From: Actinomycetes bacterium
Lineage (GTDB): Bacteria; Actinomycetota; Acidimicrobiia; Acidimicrobiales; Microtrichaceae
NCBI GenBank assembly: GCA_023423215.1
Contig: JAFAFZ010000504.1
Location: 1-5,206, forward strand
Direction of reading: 5' to 3'
Length of the DNA stretch: 5,206 nucleotides
Below the pieces are notes generated by a model. The model was not told where the DNA came from. It did not search any database and worked only from the letters and a program-made list of their open reading frames with translations. A program made the translations under genes and the position numbers. Positions 1 to 5,206 of this stretch are shown here, piece by piece (within the stretch, counting starts at the first letter, position 1; each line of letters opens with the position of its first letter).

Positions 1-581
1 TTCGCGATGAGCGTGGCCTGCTGGTTCCAGTGGTCGTACGCCGCGAGCTCGCCGATCACCGACAGCACCGCATCGGGCCAGCCGCGGTCGTCCGGTGGTG
101 CGTGCGGCAGCCGCTCGACCTCACGCACGACGTCGTAGCCCAGGTAGCCGACCACACCGGAGTGCAGCGGCGGCAGCCCTGCTCCGGCCGGGCCGAGCTG
201 CTCCGGCGCCGGTGCGCGGTGGTGCTCGAGCAGGCGTTCCACCGCGGCGAGCATGCCGTCGTCGCGCACGATGCCCTCGGGCAGCTCGCCCGTCACGGTG
301 ACGTGGCCGTCGCGGCTCACCAGGCGGGCGCGTGGGTGACCACCGCCGAAGGACCAGCGGCTCCAGCGACCGCCGTGGTCGACCGACTCGAGCAGGAACC
401 CCGCACGACCGCCGGCGTCGTCGCCGCACAGGCGCAGGAACGCCGCGACGGGCGTGGTCAGGTCGGCCAGCAGCGTGCGCCAGACCGGCACGACCCGGTG
501 CGTCCGCGCCAGCACGTGGAACGTCGCTCGGTCCGGGACGATGCGTGCGCCCGACGGCGCCTCGGCAACCTCTGCGCTCAT
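1..581 (-). CDS. trpE: Anthranilate synthase component I, N-terminal part (runs off left edge)
   Basis: TrpE converts chorismate to anthranilate, using ammonia from the TrpG glutaminase, as the first committed step of tryptophan synthesis in the cytoplasm. Only the first 193 codons are present; the family is usually about 500 residues, so the catalytic chorismate-binding C-terminal domain lies beyond the window. What is visible is the N-terminal domain. FLLES at residues 62-66 is the segment that in studied enzymes forms part of the tryptophan feedback site, followed by GGRWSRWSF (70-78), GVVGYLGYD (142-150), an E-R-L-P motif (156-159) and AAYDHW (180-185). The LLES motif suggests normal feedback inhibition. 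The ATG overlaps the hisI stop by four bases (ATGA) and has no clear Shine-Dalgarno sequence, so translation probably depends on coupling to hisI. PabB (aminodeoxychorismate synthase) is a related alternative, but the LLES motif and the hisI neighbour favour TrpE. Confidence 0.9.
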   Translation of the reverse strand, partial: MSAEVAEAPSGARIVPDRATFHVLARTHRVVPVWRTLLADLTTPVAAFLRLCGDDAGGRAGFLLESVDHGGRWSRWSFGGGHPRARLVSRDGHVTVTGELPEGIVRDDGMLAAVERLLEHHRAPAPEQLGPAGAGLPPLHSGVVGYLGYDVVREVERLPHAPPDDRGWPDAVLSVIGELAAYDHWNQQATLIA

Positions 582-958
582 GCGCCGAAGTCGCGGAAGA
601 AGCAGGAGTACGCGCCGGTGTGGCAGGCGCCGTTGCCCTCCTGCTCGACCTGGAACAGCAGCGTGTCGCCGTCGCAGTCGTAGGACGCCGAGCGGATGAA
701 CTGGCGGTCGCCCGAGGTGTCGCCCTTGCGCCACACCTCCTGCCGCGAGCGGGACCAGAAGACGGTGCGTCCCTGCTCGAGGCTCATGCGCAAGGTCTCC
801 GCGTTCATCCACGCCATCATCAGCACCGCGTGCGTCTCGACGTCCTGCACGATCGCAGGGACCAGGCCGTCCTCGTCGTAGCGGACCTGGGCCAGGTCCT
901 CGTCACGCACCTCGATCGGTGTGACCGCGGGCGAGTCGGCAGCAGGGGTGTCGGACAT
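578..958 (-). CDS. hisI: Phosphoribosyl-AMP cyclohydrolase
   Basis: HisI opens the adenine ring of phosphoribosyl-AMP to give ProFAR, the substrate of HisA, in the cytoplasm. The 126-residue product is the usual single-domain form with no phosphoribosyl-ATP pyrophosphatase (HisE) domain, as is typical of actinobacteria. Family landmarks are LVPAIVQD (32-39), VLMMAWMN (45-52), [17 protein letters not shown] (67-83), the metal site YDCDGD (93-98) and [10 protein letters not shown] (111-120). The expected Mg ligands D94, D96 and D98 and the Zn-binding cysteines C95, C112 and C119 are all there. An open frame continues upstream of this ATG, but the added residues are Arg/Gly-rich and unlike the family, and TACGAT lies exactly six bases before this ATG. 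The gene therefore probably has its own leaderless promoter. Its stop overlaps the trpE start by four bases. Confidence 0.96.
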   Translation of the reverse strand: MSDTPAADSPAVTPIEVRDEDLAQVRYDEDGLVPAIVQDVETHAVLMMAWMNAETLRMSLEQGRTVFWSRSRQEVWRKGDTSGDRQFIRSASYDCDGDTLLFQVEQEGNGACHTGAYSCFFRDFGA

Positions 959-964
959 GGCGTC

Positions 965-970
965 ATCGTA
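965..970 (-). promoter_or_regulatory. Candidate -10 box for a leaderless hisI-trpE transcript
   Basis: On the minus strand, TACGAT (fits TAnnnT) is followed by six bases (GACGCC) and then the hisI ATG. This places the expected transcription start on the A of the start codon. No purine-rich Shine-Dalgarno sequence is visible before the ATG. The -35 side is weak: TTGGGG (990-995) has a long 19-base spacer. Leaderless genes with this spacing are well known in actinobacteria; the call here is inferred from pattern alone. Confidence 0.5.
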
Positions 971-1029
971 GGAGTCGCCGACCGACCCTCCCCAACCGGT
1001 TCCGGGCTGGATGCAGACGGCGCCGGGCC

Positions 1030-1425
1030 TCAGAGGTACAGGCCCGTGTGACCTTCCTCCAGGCGCTCTGCCGCCACGGCATGGATGTCGCGCTCGCGGA
1101 GGATGATGAAGGTCTCGGCGCGCACCTCGACCTCGTAGATGTCCTCCGGGTTGAAGAGCACGTGATCGCCCTCCTGCACGGCGCGCACGTTCGGTCCCGT
1201 GGCGCGCACCTCGGCCCACGCCAACCGCTTGCCGAGCTGCGCGGTCGCGGGGATCAGGATCCCCCCGCTGGAGCGACGCTCCTCGTCGGCGGAGTCGAGC
1301 TTCACCAGGATGCGGTCGTTCAGCATGCGGACCGGCAGCTTGTCGTGGCGGCCCATGCCGCCCTCGGCCTCGGCCGGCGCCGCTGCGGCGGTCTCGGTCG
1401 CTTCGGGGTCCTGCTCGTCGCTCAT
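1030..1425 (-). CDS. GroES/Cpn10-family co-chaperonin-like protein with N-terminal extension
   Basis: GroES caps the GroEL folding chamber in the cytoplasm; this 131-residue protein has the same fold signature. [11 protein letters not shown] (32-42) matches the first GroES strand. [11 protein letters not shown] (52-62) matches the mobile loop, with I56-L57-I58 where the GroEL-contacting hydrophobic tripeptide belongs. [11 protein letters not shown] (86-96) and [12 protein letters not shown] (106-117) match the closing strands. Two things are unusual. About 30 acidic, Ala-rich residues precede the domain. The stretch between ATG (75-77) and EGD (85-87) has only seven residues, so the roof hairpin of ordinary GroES is much reduced. 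No groEL is adjacent. The tail after the last strand ([11 protein letters not shown]) also extends past typical GroES. It may be a paralogue rather than the housekeeping groES. Start choice rests on TACCGT nine bases upstream; M24 is a possible shorter start. Confidence 0.85.
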   Translation of the reverse strand: MSDEQDPEATETAAAAPAEAEGGMGRHDKLPVRMLNDRILVKLDSADEERRSSGGILIPATAQLGKRLAWAEVRATGPNVRAVQEGDHVLFNPEDIYEVEVRAETFIILRERDIHAVAAERLEEGHTGLYL

Positions 1426-1434
1426 GGTCCGCCC

Positions 1435-1440
1435 ACGGTA
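1435..1440 (-). promoter_or_regulatory. Candidate -10 box upstream of the GroES-like gene
   Basis: On the minus strand TACCGT is followed by nine bases and then ATG. The predicted transcription start lies about three bases before the start codon, so the message would be leaderless or nearly so. The identical hexamer at the identical distance precedes the PIG-L gene (2481-2486). No Shine-Dalgarno sequence or convincing -35 box is seen in the GC-rich DNA upstream. Inferred from pattern only. Confidence 0.4.
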
Positions 1441-1445
1441 TCCGC

Positions 1446-1470
1446 CCGCCGGGGCGGCGCCGGAGCGCCC
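1446..1470 (-). terminator. Possible GC-rich hairpins downstream of the oxidoreductase gene
   Basis: The 70-bp gap after the oxidoreductase stop holds two short inverted repeats. CCGCC (1446-1450) pairs with GGCGG (1453-1457), and GGCGC (1456-1460) pairs with GCGCC (1465-1469). They overlap and so would compete. There is no T tract. They could end or attenuate transcription before the GroES-like promoter, but short repeats like these arise by chance in DNA this GC-rich. Confidence 0.22.
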
Positions 1471-1495
1471 GCCGAGCCGGTCGGGAGCGCCGCGG

Positions 1496-2434
1496 TCAGA
1501 GCTCGGCGACGGCGGGCAGCACCTCGGCGGCGACCAGGTCCAGGTGGTCCAGGTCGTCCAGGTCCAGCACCTGCAGGTACGCCCGGCTGACACCGATGCG
1601 TGCGAAGTCGCCCAGCTTGGCGATCAGCTCGTCGGGCGTGCCGGCCAGCCCGTTCTCCCGCAGCTCGGGCACCTCACGACCGATCGAGGACGCACGACGG
1701 GCGACCTCGGCCTCGTCCGCTCCGGCGCAGAGCACCAGGGCCGAGGAGCGGCGCACCGTGACCGGGTCGCGTCCGACGGTGACGCACGCCTCGTCGACCT
1801 TCGCGTTGATGGCGATCGCGTCGTCGAGCGACAGAAACGGCGTGTTGAACTCGGTCGCGAAGCGTGCCGTCAGCGCCGGGGTGCGTCGCGGGCCGGCGCC
1901 GCCGATGATGATCGGCGGGCCCACCGGCTGGGCGGGCTTGGGCAGCGCGGGCGACGCCTCGATGGTCCAGTGCTCGCCGTGGTGGGCGAAGGTCTCGCCG
2001 ACCGGCGTGTGCCACAGGCCCTGCAGGATCTCGAGCTGCTCCTCGAGCCGGTCGAAGCGCTCGCCGAGGGGCGGGAACGGGATGCCGTAGGCCAGGTGCT
2101 CGTCGTCGAACCACCCGGCGCCGAGCCCCAGCTCGACGCGGCCGCCCGACATGACGTCCACCTGGGCGACCGAGATCGCGAGCGGACCGGGGTGGCGGAA
2201 CGTCGCCGAGGTCACGAGCGTGCCGAGCCGGATCGTCGAGGTCTCGCGTGCGATGCCGGCGAGCGTGATCCACGAATCCGTCGGTCCCGGCAGCGGCGAG
2301 CCGTCGCCCATGCGCAGGTAGTGGTCGGACCGGAAGAACGCGTCGAAGCCCAGGGACTCGGCGCGCTGCGCCACTGCGAGCTGCTGGTCGTAGCTGGCGC
2401 CCTGCTGGGGTTCGATGAAGATCCGGAGGTCCAT
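1496..2434 (-). CDS. Luciferase-like (LLM) F420-dependent oxidoreductase, Rv1855c type
   Basis: The 312-residue product is a bacterial luciferase-like TIM-barrel oxidoreductase, which in actinobacteria commonly uses cofactor F420 for hydride transfer; the substrate cannot be read from sequence. The opening MDLRIFIEPQQGASYD and FDAFFRSDHYLRMGD (30-44) resemble, from memory, the mycobacterial Rv1855c subfamily. Further landmarks are IRLGTLVTSATFRHPG (68-83), MSGGRVELGLGAGWF (95-109), PPIIIGGAG (173-181), which should hold the cofactor phosphate, and GTPDEL (265-270). Length is full. The frame is open for 12 more codons upstream, but the family begins at this ATG and CATGAT lies six bases before it. 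The tail carries an Asp/Leu run (DLDDLDHLDL, 291-300) encoded by a short DNA repeat. FMN rather than F420 use is possible. The gene diverges from the PIG-L gene. Confidence 0.88.
   Translation of the reverse strand: MDLRIFIEPQQGASYDQQLAVAQRAESLGFDAFFRSDHYLRMGDGSPLPGPTDSWITLAGIARETSTIRLGTLVTSATFRHPGPLAISVAQVDVMSGGRVELGLGAGWFDDEHLAYGIPFPPLGERFDRLEEQLEILQGLWHTPVGETFAHHGEHWTIEASPALPKPAQPVGPPIIIGGAGPRRTPALTARFATEFNTPFLSLDDAIAINAKVDEACVTVGRDPVTVRRSSALVLCAGADEAEVARRASSIGREVPELRENGLAGTPDELIAKLGDFARIGVSRAYLQVLDLDDLDHLDLVAAEVLPAVAEL
1535..1564. repeat. Short 9-base repeat inside the oxidoreductase 3' end
   Basis: CAGGTC at 1535-1540 is followed by the 9-base units CAGGTGGTC (1541-1549) and CAGGTCGTC (1550-1558) and then by CAGGTC (1559-1564). 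On the coding (minus) strand this encodes the Asp/Leu-rich run near the C-terminus. Units are in frame, so gain or loss of one would add or remove three residues without a frameshift. Confidence 0.5.
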
Positions 2435-2440
2435 CCGTCC

Positions 2441-2446
2441 ATCATG
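2441..2446 (-). promoter_or_regulatory. Candidate -10 box for the oxidoreductase gene
   Basis: On the minus strand CATGAT is followed by exactly six bases (GGACGG) and the ATG, so the expected transcription start falls on the start codon. The hexamer keeps the A at the second position and T at the last but lacks the leading T. It shares a 61-bp gap with the divergent PIG-L promoter, so the two could be co-regulated. Pattern evidence only. Confidence 0.35.
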
Positions 2447-2480
2447 GCCTGCGGTGCTGGGACGACCCACGCACCTCCCC

Positions 2481-2486
2481 TACCGT
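2481..2486 (+). promoter_or_regulatory. Candidate -10 box for the PIG-L deacetylase gene
   Basis: TACCGT is followed by nine bases and the ATG at 2496, which puts the predicted transcription start within about three bases of the start codon. The region before the ATG (CGTCGGTCC) has no Shine-Dalgarno match. The GroES-like gene has the same hexamer and distance. Pattern evidence only. Confidence 0.42.
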
Positions 2487-2495
2487 CGTCGGTCC

Positions 2496-3257
2496 ATGGC
2501 CACGATCGCCTTCCTGCACGCCCACCCCGACGACGAGGCGATCTTCACCGGCGGCACGATGGCGCGGCTTGCGGACGACGGCCACCGAGTGGTGCTCGTC
2601 GTCGCGACCGGCGGCGAGCTCGGGCTGGGCGTCGCCGGGCCGCACCCGCTGGACGCGACGCGCCGTCGCGAGACCGAGGTGGCGGCCGAGCTGCTCGGCG
2701 TCGCGTCGGTCGCGTTCCTCGACCACCCCGACTCGGGCATGGAGGGCGACCCTGCCAACGACGCACCCGGCTCGTTCTGGAGCGCGGACGTCGAGACCGC
2801 CGCCCTCCGGGTCGCCGAGCTGCTGGTCGCCGAGTCGACCGACTCGCTGGTGGTGTACGACCCGCACGGCATCTACGGCCACCCCGATCACGTGCAGGGC
2901 CATCGCGTCGGTGTGCGCGCCGCGCAGCTCGCGGGCGTCGGCTCGCTCTACGAGATGACCGTCGACCGCGAGTACCTGCACTTCGTCGAGACGCACCTCG
3001 TCGAGGAGGCCGCGCTCGCCGGCGACCTCGGGCTGGCCGGGTCGCACATCGGGTACTCGTCGGTCGAGATCGACGTCGTCGTGGACGTGCGCTCCCAGCT
3101 CGACCGCAAGCGCGCCGCGATGGCCGCCCACGTGAGCCAGCTGCCCGGCGAGGCACCTGTGTTCCGGCTCGACGACGAGCGCTTCGCCGACGTGTACGGG
3201 TGGGAGTGGTTCGTGCGCCGCGGCGAACGGGGTCCCCTCGACGCGCTCGCCGGCTGA
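2496..3257 (+). CDS. PIG-L (LmbE/MshB-like) family zinc deacetylase
   Basis: PIG-L proteins are Zn-dependent hydrolases that remove acyl groups from N-acetylglucosamine-type sugars and conjugates; MshB and Mca of mycothiol metabolism belong here. The 253-residue product starts [15 protein letters not shown]10 and D13 are the expected Zn ligands and D12 the expected general base. The second motif GHPDH (128-132) supplies catalytic H129 and the third Zn ligand H132, so the active site looks complete. HPDSGMEGD (77-85) and [12 protein letters not shown] (205-216) are typical of the family. It is shorter than my recollection of MshB and Mca, so mycothiol enzymes are not assumed; the substrate is unknown. 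No signal peptide is visible, so it should be cytoplasmic. The upstream in-frame extension to 2415 was rejected: it is Arg-rich, overlaps the divergent gene and does not fit the family start. The gene converges on tetR with 25 bp between stops. Confidence 0.9.
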   Translation: MATIAFLHAHPDDEAIFTGGTMARLADDGHRVVLVVATGGELGLGVAGPHPLDATRRRETEVAAELLGVASVAFLDHPDSGMEGDPANDAPGSFWSADVETAALRVAELLVAESTDSLVVYDPHGIYGHPDHVQGHRVGVRAAQLAGVGSLYEMTVDREYLHFVETHLVEEAALAGDLGLAGSHIGYSSVEIDVVVDVRSQLDRKRAAMAAHVSQLPGEAPVFRLDDERFADVYGWEWFVRRGERGPLDALAG

Positions 3258-3267
3258 CCCGGGGTCG

Positions 3268-3284
3268 AGGTCGCAGCGCGACCT
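3268..3284. terminator. Perfect hairpin between converging PIG-L and tetR genes
   Basis: AGGTCGC (3268-3274) and GCGACCT (3278-3284) form a perfect 7-bp stem with a three-base loop (AGC). It starts 11 bases after the PIG-L stop and runs into the tetR stop codon, so it can form at the 3' end of both transcripts. Neither side has a T tract, so it would be a non-canonical bidirectional terminator or a 3'-end stabiliser, as is common in GC-rich actinobacteria. Confidence 0.45.
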
Positions 3285-3933
3285 AGCTGGTGGCGGACCC
3301 GCCCAGGCCCGCGCCGACGCGCAGGAGCAGCTCGACCCACGCCTCGCCCGACGGCCCGCTCTCGGGGTCCAGGTCCGCGACCGCCAAGCCGAGCGGCACC
3401 GCCTGCAGCAGCAGCGCCATCGCCGCGGGATCGATCGCCGGATCGACGACGCCCAGCGCCTGGCCCCGGCGCACCAGCTCGGCGGCCGCTGCGTTCAGGG
3501 CGCGCTGCATGTCCTGCATGGCCGCCGCCAGCGCCGGCTCGTGGTGGCTCGCCGCGATCGCGTCGATGCGCACCACGCGGTGCGCCCTGGCCACGGGGTC
3601 GGCGGGACGGATGATCAGCGAACCGAGCGCCGCGACGGTCGCCGACGCGGCGGCGTCCTGGCCCTGGTCCATCCCGTCGAGCACGGCGTGGATTCCGGCC
3701 AGGCTCTCGTCCATCCAGCGGCGGTACTGCTCGAGCCGCACCGCCGCCACGAGCGCGCGTCGGTTCTCGAAGTGGGTGTAGATCGTGCCCATCGACACGC
3801 CGGCCGCCTCGGCGACCTCGACCACGCGCAGGGCCTGCTCGCCGCCGGAGTCGAGCAGCGCCATCGTGACCTCGATGAGCCGGGCGCGGACGTCCGCCTC
3901 GTCCGAGGACGTGACGGCCCCGTCCCCGCTCAT
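3283..3933 (-). CDS. TetR-family transcriptional regulator
   Basis: The 216-residue protein has the TetR plan: an N-terminal DNA-binding domain and a divergent helical ligand/dimer domain. Residues 15-65 hold the DNA-binding region, with helix-turn-helix [19 protein letters not shown] (37-55) followed by [10 protein letters not shown], the family's most conserved stretch. The C-terminal part (about 70-216) is Ala/Leu-rich helix that does not reveal a ligand. The ATG overlaps the hisF stop by four bases (ATGA) with no strong Shine-Dalgarno sequence, so it is probably made from the his transcript by coupled translation. Its targets are unknown. Candidates in the window are the divergent 61-bp oxidoreductase/PIG-L gap or the his unit itself, but I find no clear palindromic operator to support either. 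The length is normal for the family. Confidence 0.93.
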   Translation of the reverse strand: MSGDGAVTSSDEADVRARLIEVTMALLDSGGEQALRVVEVAEAAGVSMGTIYTHFENRRALVAAVRLEQYRRWMDESLAGIHAVLDGMDQGQDAAASATVAALGSLIIRPADPVARAHRVVRIDAIAASHHEPALAAAMQDMQRALNAAAAELVRRGQALGVVDPAIDPAAMALLLQAVPLGLAVADLDPESGPSGEAWVELLLRVGAGLGGSATS

Positions 3934-4700
3934 GCCGGACGCACCGGGACGCCCGCGGCCGACATGGCCGCCTTGGCCTCGGCGACGGTGTACTCACCGA
4001 AGTGGAAGATCGACGCCGCCAGCACCGCGTCGGCGCCGGCGACGGTGACGCCCTCGACCAGGTGGTCGAGCGTGCCGACACCGCCCGAGGCGATGACCGG
4101 GACCGAGCACGCCTCGCTGACGGCGGCGGTCAGGCCCAGGTCGAAGCCGTCCTTCGTGCCGTCGCGGTCCATCGAGGTCAGCAGGATCTCGCCGGCCCCG
4201 AGCTCGACCACACGGGCGGCCCACTCGACCGCGTCCAGCCCGACGGCCGTCCGGCCGCCGTGGGTGTAGACCTCCCAGCCGCTGGTGCCCTGATCGCGGC
4301 GCGCCCGGGCGTCGATCGCCACCACGACGCACTGCGCGCCGAACTCCTCGGCGATCTCGGACACGACCTCGGGCCGGTCCACCGCCGCGGTGTTGACGCC
4401 GACCTTGTCGGCACCCGCGCGCAGCAGCCGCCGGGCGTCCTCGACCGAGCGCACGCCGCCCCCGACCGTGAAGGGGATGAAGACCTGCTCGGCGGTGCGT
4501 CGCACCATGTCCACGGTGGTGTCGCGGCGATCCGACGAGGCGGTGATGTCCAGGAACACCAGCTCGTCCGCGCCCTCGGCGTCGTAGCGGGCGGCGAGCT
4601 CGACCGGGTCGCCCGCGTCGCGCAGCTCGACGAAGTTCACGCCCTTGACGACCCGGCCGGCGTCGACGTCCAGGCAGGGCACCACCCGGGCGGTCCTCAT
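3930..4700 (-). CDS. hisF: Imidazole glycerol phosphate synthase, cyclase subunit
   Basis: HisF closes the imidazole ring, using ammonia from the HisH glutaminase, to make imidazole glycerol phosphate and release AICAR to purine synthesis. The 256-residue (beta/alpha)8 barrel is full length. Catalytic D11 (PCLDVD) and D130 (VVAIDAR) fall at the same numbers as in Thermotoga HisF. Phosphate-binding loops are TVGGGVR (78-84) and ASGGVGT (204-210), with AASIFHFGE (228-236) near the end. The ammonia-gate residues known from Thermotoga appear conserved as R5, E46, K99 and E171. hisA ends inside its start codon and tetR starts inside its stop, each as ATGA. A short G-rich stretch (GGGGGTG, minus strand 4711-4705) could be a weak Shine-Dalgarno sequence. 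hisH is not in the window and is expected on the far side of hisA. No impA-like gene lies between hisA and hisF, unlike Mycobacterium. Confidence 0.97.
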   Translation of the reverse strand: MRTARVVPCLDVDAGRVVKGVNFVELRDAGDPVELAARYDAEGADELVFLDITASSDRRDTTVDMVRRTAEQVFIPFTVGGGVRSVEDARRLLRAGADKVGVNTAAVDRPEVVSEIAEEFGAQCVVVAIDARARRDQGTSGWEVYTHGGRTAVGLDAVEWAARVVELGAGEILLTSMDRDGTKDGFDLGLTAAVSEACSVPVIASGGVGTLDHLVEGVTVAGADAVLAASIFHFGEYTVAEAKAAMSAAGVPVRPA

Positions 4701-5206
4701 GCCGCACCCCCGGCGGTCGCGGCGACCCCCTCGGTCACCGTGAAGCGGCCCTCGTAGATCGCGCGGCCGACGATGGCGCCCGAGAGGCGACGACCCGATG
4801 CCCGGAGCGCGGCGAGGGTGTGCAGGTCCTCGATCGTGCCGACGCCGCCCGACGCGATCACCGGGATGGTGGTCGCGTCGAGCACCTGGGACAGCCCGTG
4901 CACGTCGGGGCCCTCGAGCGTGCCGTCCCGTGCGATCTCGGTGACGACCAGGGCGGCGACGCCGGCGTCCTCGAAGGCCTTCGCCAGGTCGAGCAGGTCC
5001 GCGCCCGAGCCCTCGATCCAGCCGCGCACCGCGACGTCGCGGCCGCGGGCGTCCAGTCCGACGGTCACCGGGTGGCGCGCTGCGAGCCGGCGCACGAACG
5101 CCGGGTCCTCGAGGGCCGCTGTGCCGACCACGACGCGGGCGACGCCGGCCTCGAAGAGCGCCTCGGCCGCCGCGTCGTCGCGGATGCCGCCGCCGGGCTG
5201 CACCGG
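4697..5206 (-). CDS. hisA: ProFAR isomerase (HisA), C-terminal part; start beyond right edge
   Basis: HisA isomerises ProFAR to PRFAR, the substrate of HisF. The window holds the last 169 residues; about 70-75 N-terminal residues, including the first catalytic Asp, are outside. Visible landmarks, numbered from the first full codon, are GGGIRDD (5-11), [11 protein letters not shown] (25-35), VRGW (60-63), [13 protein letters not shown] (89-101) with the second catalytic Asp as D94, VIASGGVGT (116-124), and [15 protein letters not shown] near the end. In many actinobacteria the homologue is PriA, which also does the TrpF step. Here the residue before GGIR is Gly, as in ordinary HisA, whereas the mycobacterial PriA I remember has Ser (ELSGGIRDD). 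The loop before RGW is also about four residues shorter. I therefore favour a monofunctional HisA but cannot exclude PriA. The stop overlaps the hisF start by four bases. Confidence 0.93.
   Translation of the reverse strand, partial: PVQPGGGIRDDAAAEALFEAGVARVVVGTAALEDPAFVRRLAARHPVTVGLDARGRDVAVRGWIEGSGADLLDLAKAFEDAGVAALVVTEIARDGTLEGPDVHGLSQVLDATTIPVIASGGVGTIEDLHTLAALRASGRRLSGAIVGRAIYEGRFTVTEGVAATAGGAA

Noticed and set aside
1..683. Plus-strand open frames over the trpE region
   Set aside because: They are antisense to a clear TrpE domain and have no family features.
994..1001. Palindrome AACCGGTT upstream of hisI
   Set aside because: Only eight bases with no extended symmetry; it could be an operator half but nothing supports this.
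959..1219. Upstream in-frame extension of hisI
   Set aside because: Arg/Gly-rich sequence unlike the family that runs into the GroES-like gene; the ATG at 958 gives the normal HisI length and has a -10-like box right before it.
1462..1491. Direct repeat GGAGCGCC at 1462-1469 and 1484-1491
   Set aside because: Eight-base G/C-only repeat in a GC-rich gap; likely chance, and no operator symmetry is visible.
1426..1593. Upstream in-frame extension of the GroES-like gene
   Set aside because: It overlaps the oxidoreductase 3' end in another frame and encodes a Trp/Thr/Asp low-complexity run from the DNA repeat there; the ATG at 1425 is better placed.
1199..3286. Very long open frame on the plus strand (695 codons) crossing several genes
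   Set aside because: Arg/Gly/Ala-rich with no recognisable domain; it is the antisense shadow of the oxidoreductase and GroES-like genes and an off-frame copy of PIG-L, as expected in GC-rich DNA.
1..5206. Hidden defence system, mobile element, CRISPR array, tRNA or riboswitch
   Set aside because: All gaps are 71 bp or shorter and all coding regions match known metabolic, regulatory or chaperone families; no repeats, terminal inverted repeats or cloverleaf structures were seen by eye.

Overview
The window is very GC-rich, with strong G/C preference at third codon positions throughout. The gene content points to a high-GC actinobacterium (Actinomycetota): a separate short hisI without a fused hisE domain, hisI directly before trpE, a luciferase-like (F420-type) oxidoreductase of the Rv1855c kind, a PIG-L deacetylase, and start codons that sit right behind -10-like hexamers. 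I cannot name a genus. The HisA fragment has Gly where the dual-function PriA of Mycobacterium and Streptomyces has Ser. This hints at a lineage outside the PriA clade, such as one of the deeper actinobacterial classes.

The layout has three blocks. At the right end, on the minus strand and read from right to left, are hisA (5' part cut by the window edge), hisF and a TetR-family regulator. Each start overlaps the preceding stop by four bases (ATGA), so the three look like one translationally coupled unit. In the middle, a PIG-L deacetylase gene on the plus strand converges on tetR, with a perfect 7-bp hairpin at their shared 3' end. It diverges from a minus-strand luciferase-like oxidoreductase gene across a 61-bp gap. 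That gene is followed by a GroES/Cpn10-like gene with an acidic N-terminal extension and a shortened roof loop. At the left end are hisI and the first 193 codons of trpE, again joined by an ATGA overlap, so histidine and tryptophan biosynthesis meet in one transcript.

HisA and HisF catalyse consecutive middle steps of histidine synthesis. HisF makes IGP and AICAR with HisH, which is not in the window. HisI acts one step before HisA. TrpE commits chorismate to tryptophan. The PIG-L, oxidoreductase and GroES-like genes occupy about 2.97 kb between hisF and hisI and have no obvious histidine role; tetR lies between hisF and that trio. Every base is in a gene or in a gap of at most 71 bp. I see no RNA gene, mobile element, CRISPR array or phage gene. 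The region is mostly conventional metabolism; the most notable points are the repeated leaderless-type promoter spacing, the unusual GroES relative, the regulator coupled to hisF and the his/trp fusion of transcription.
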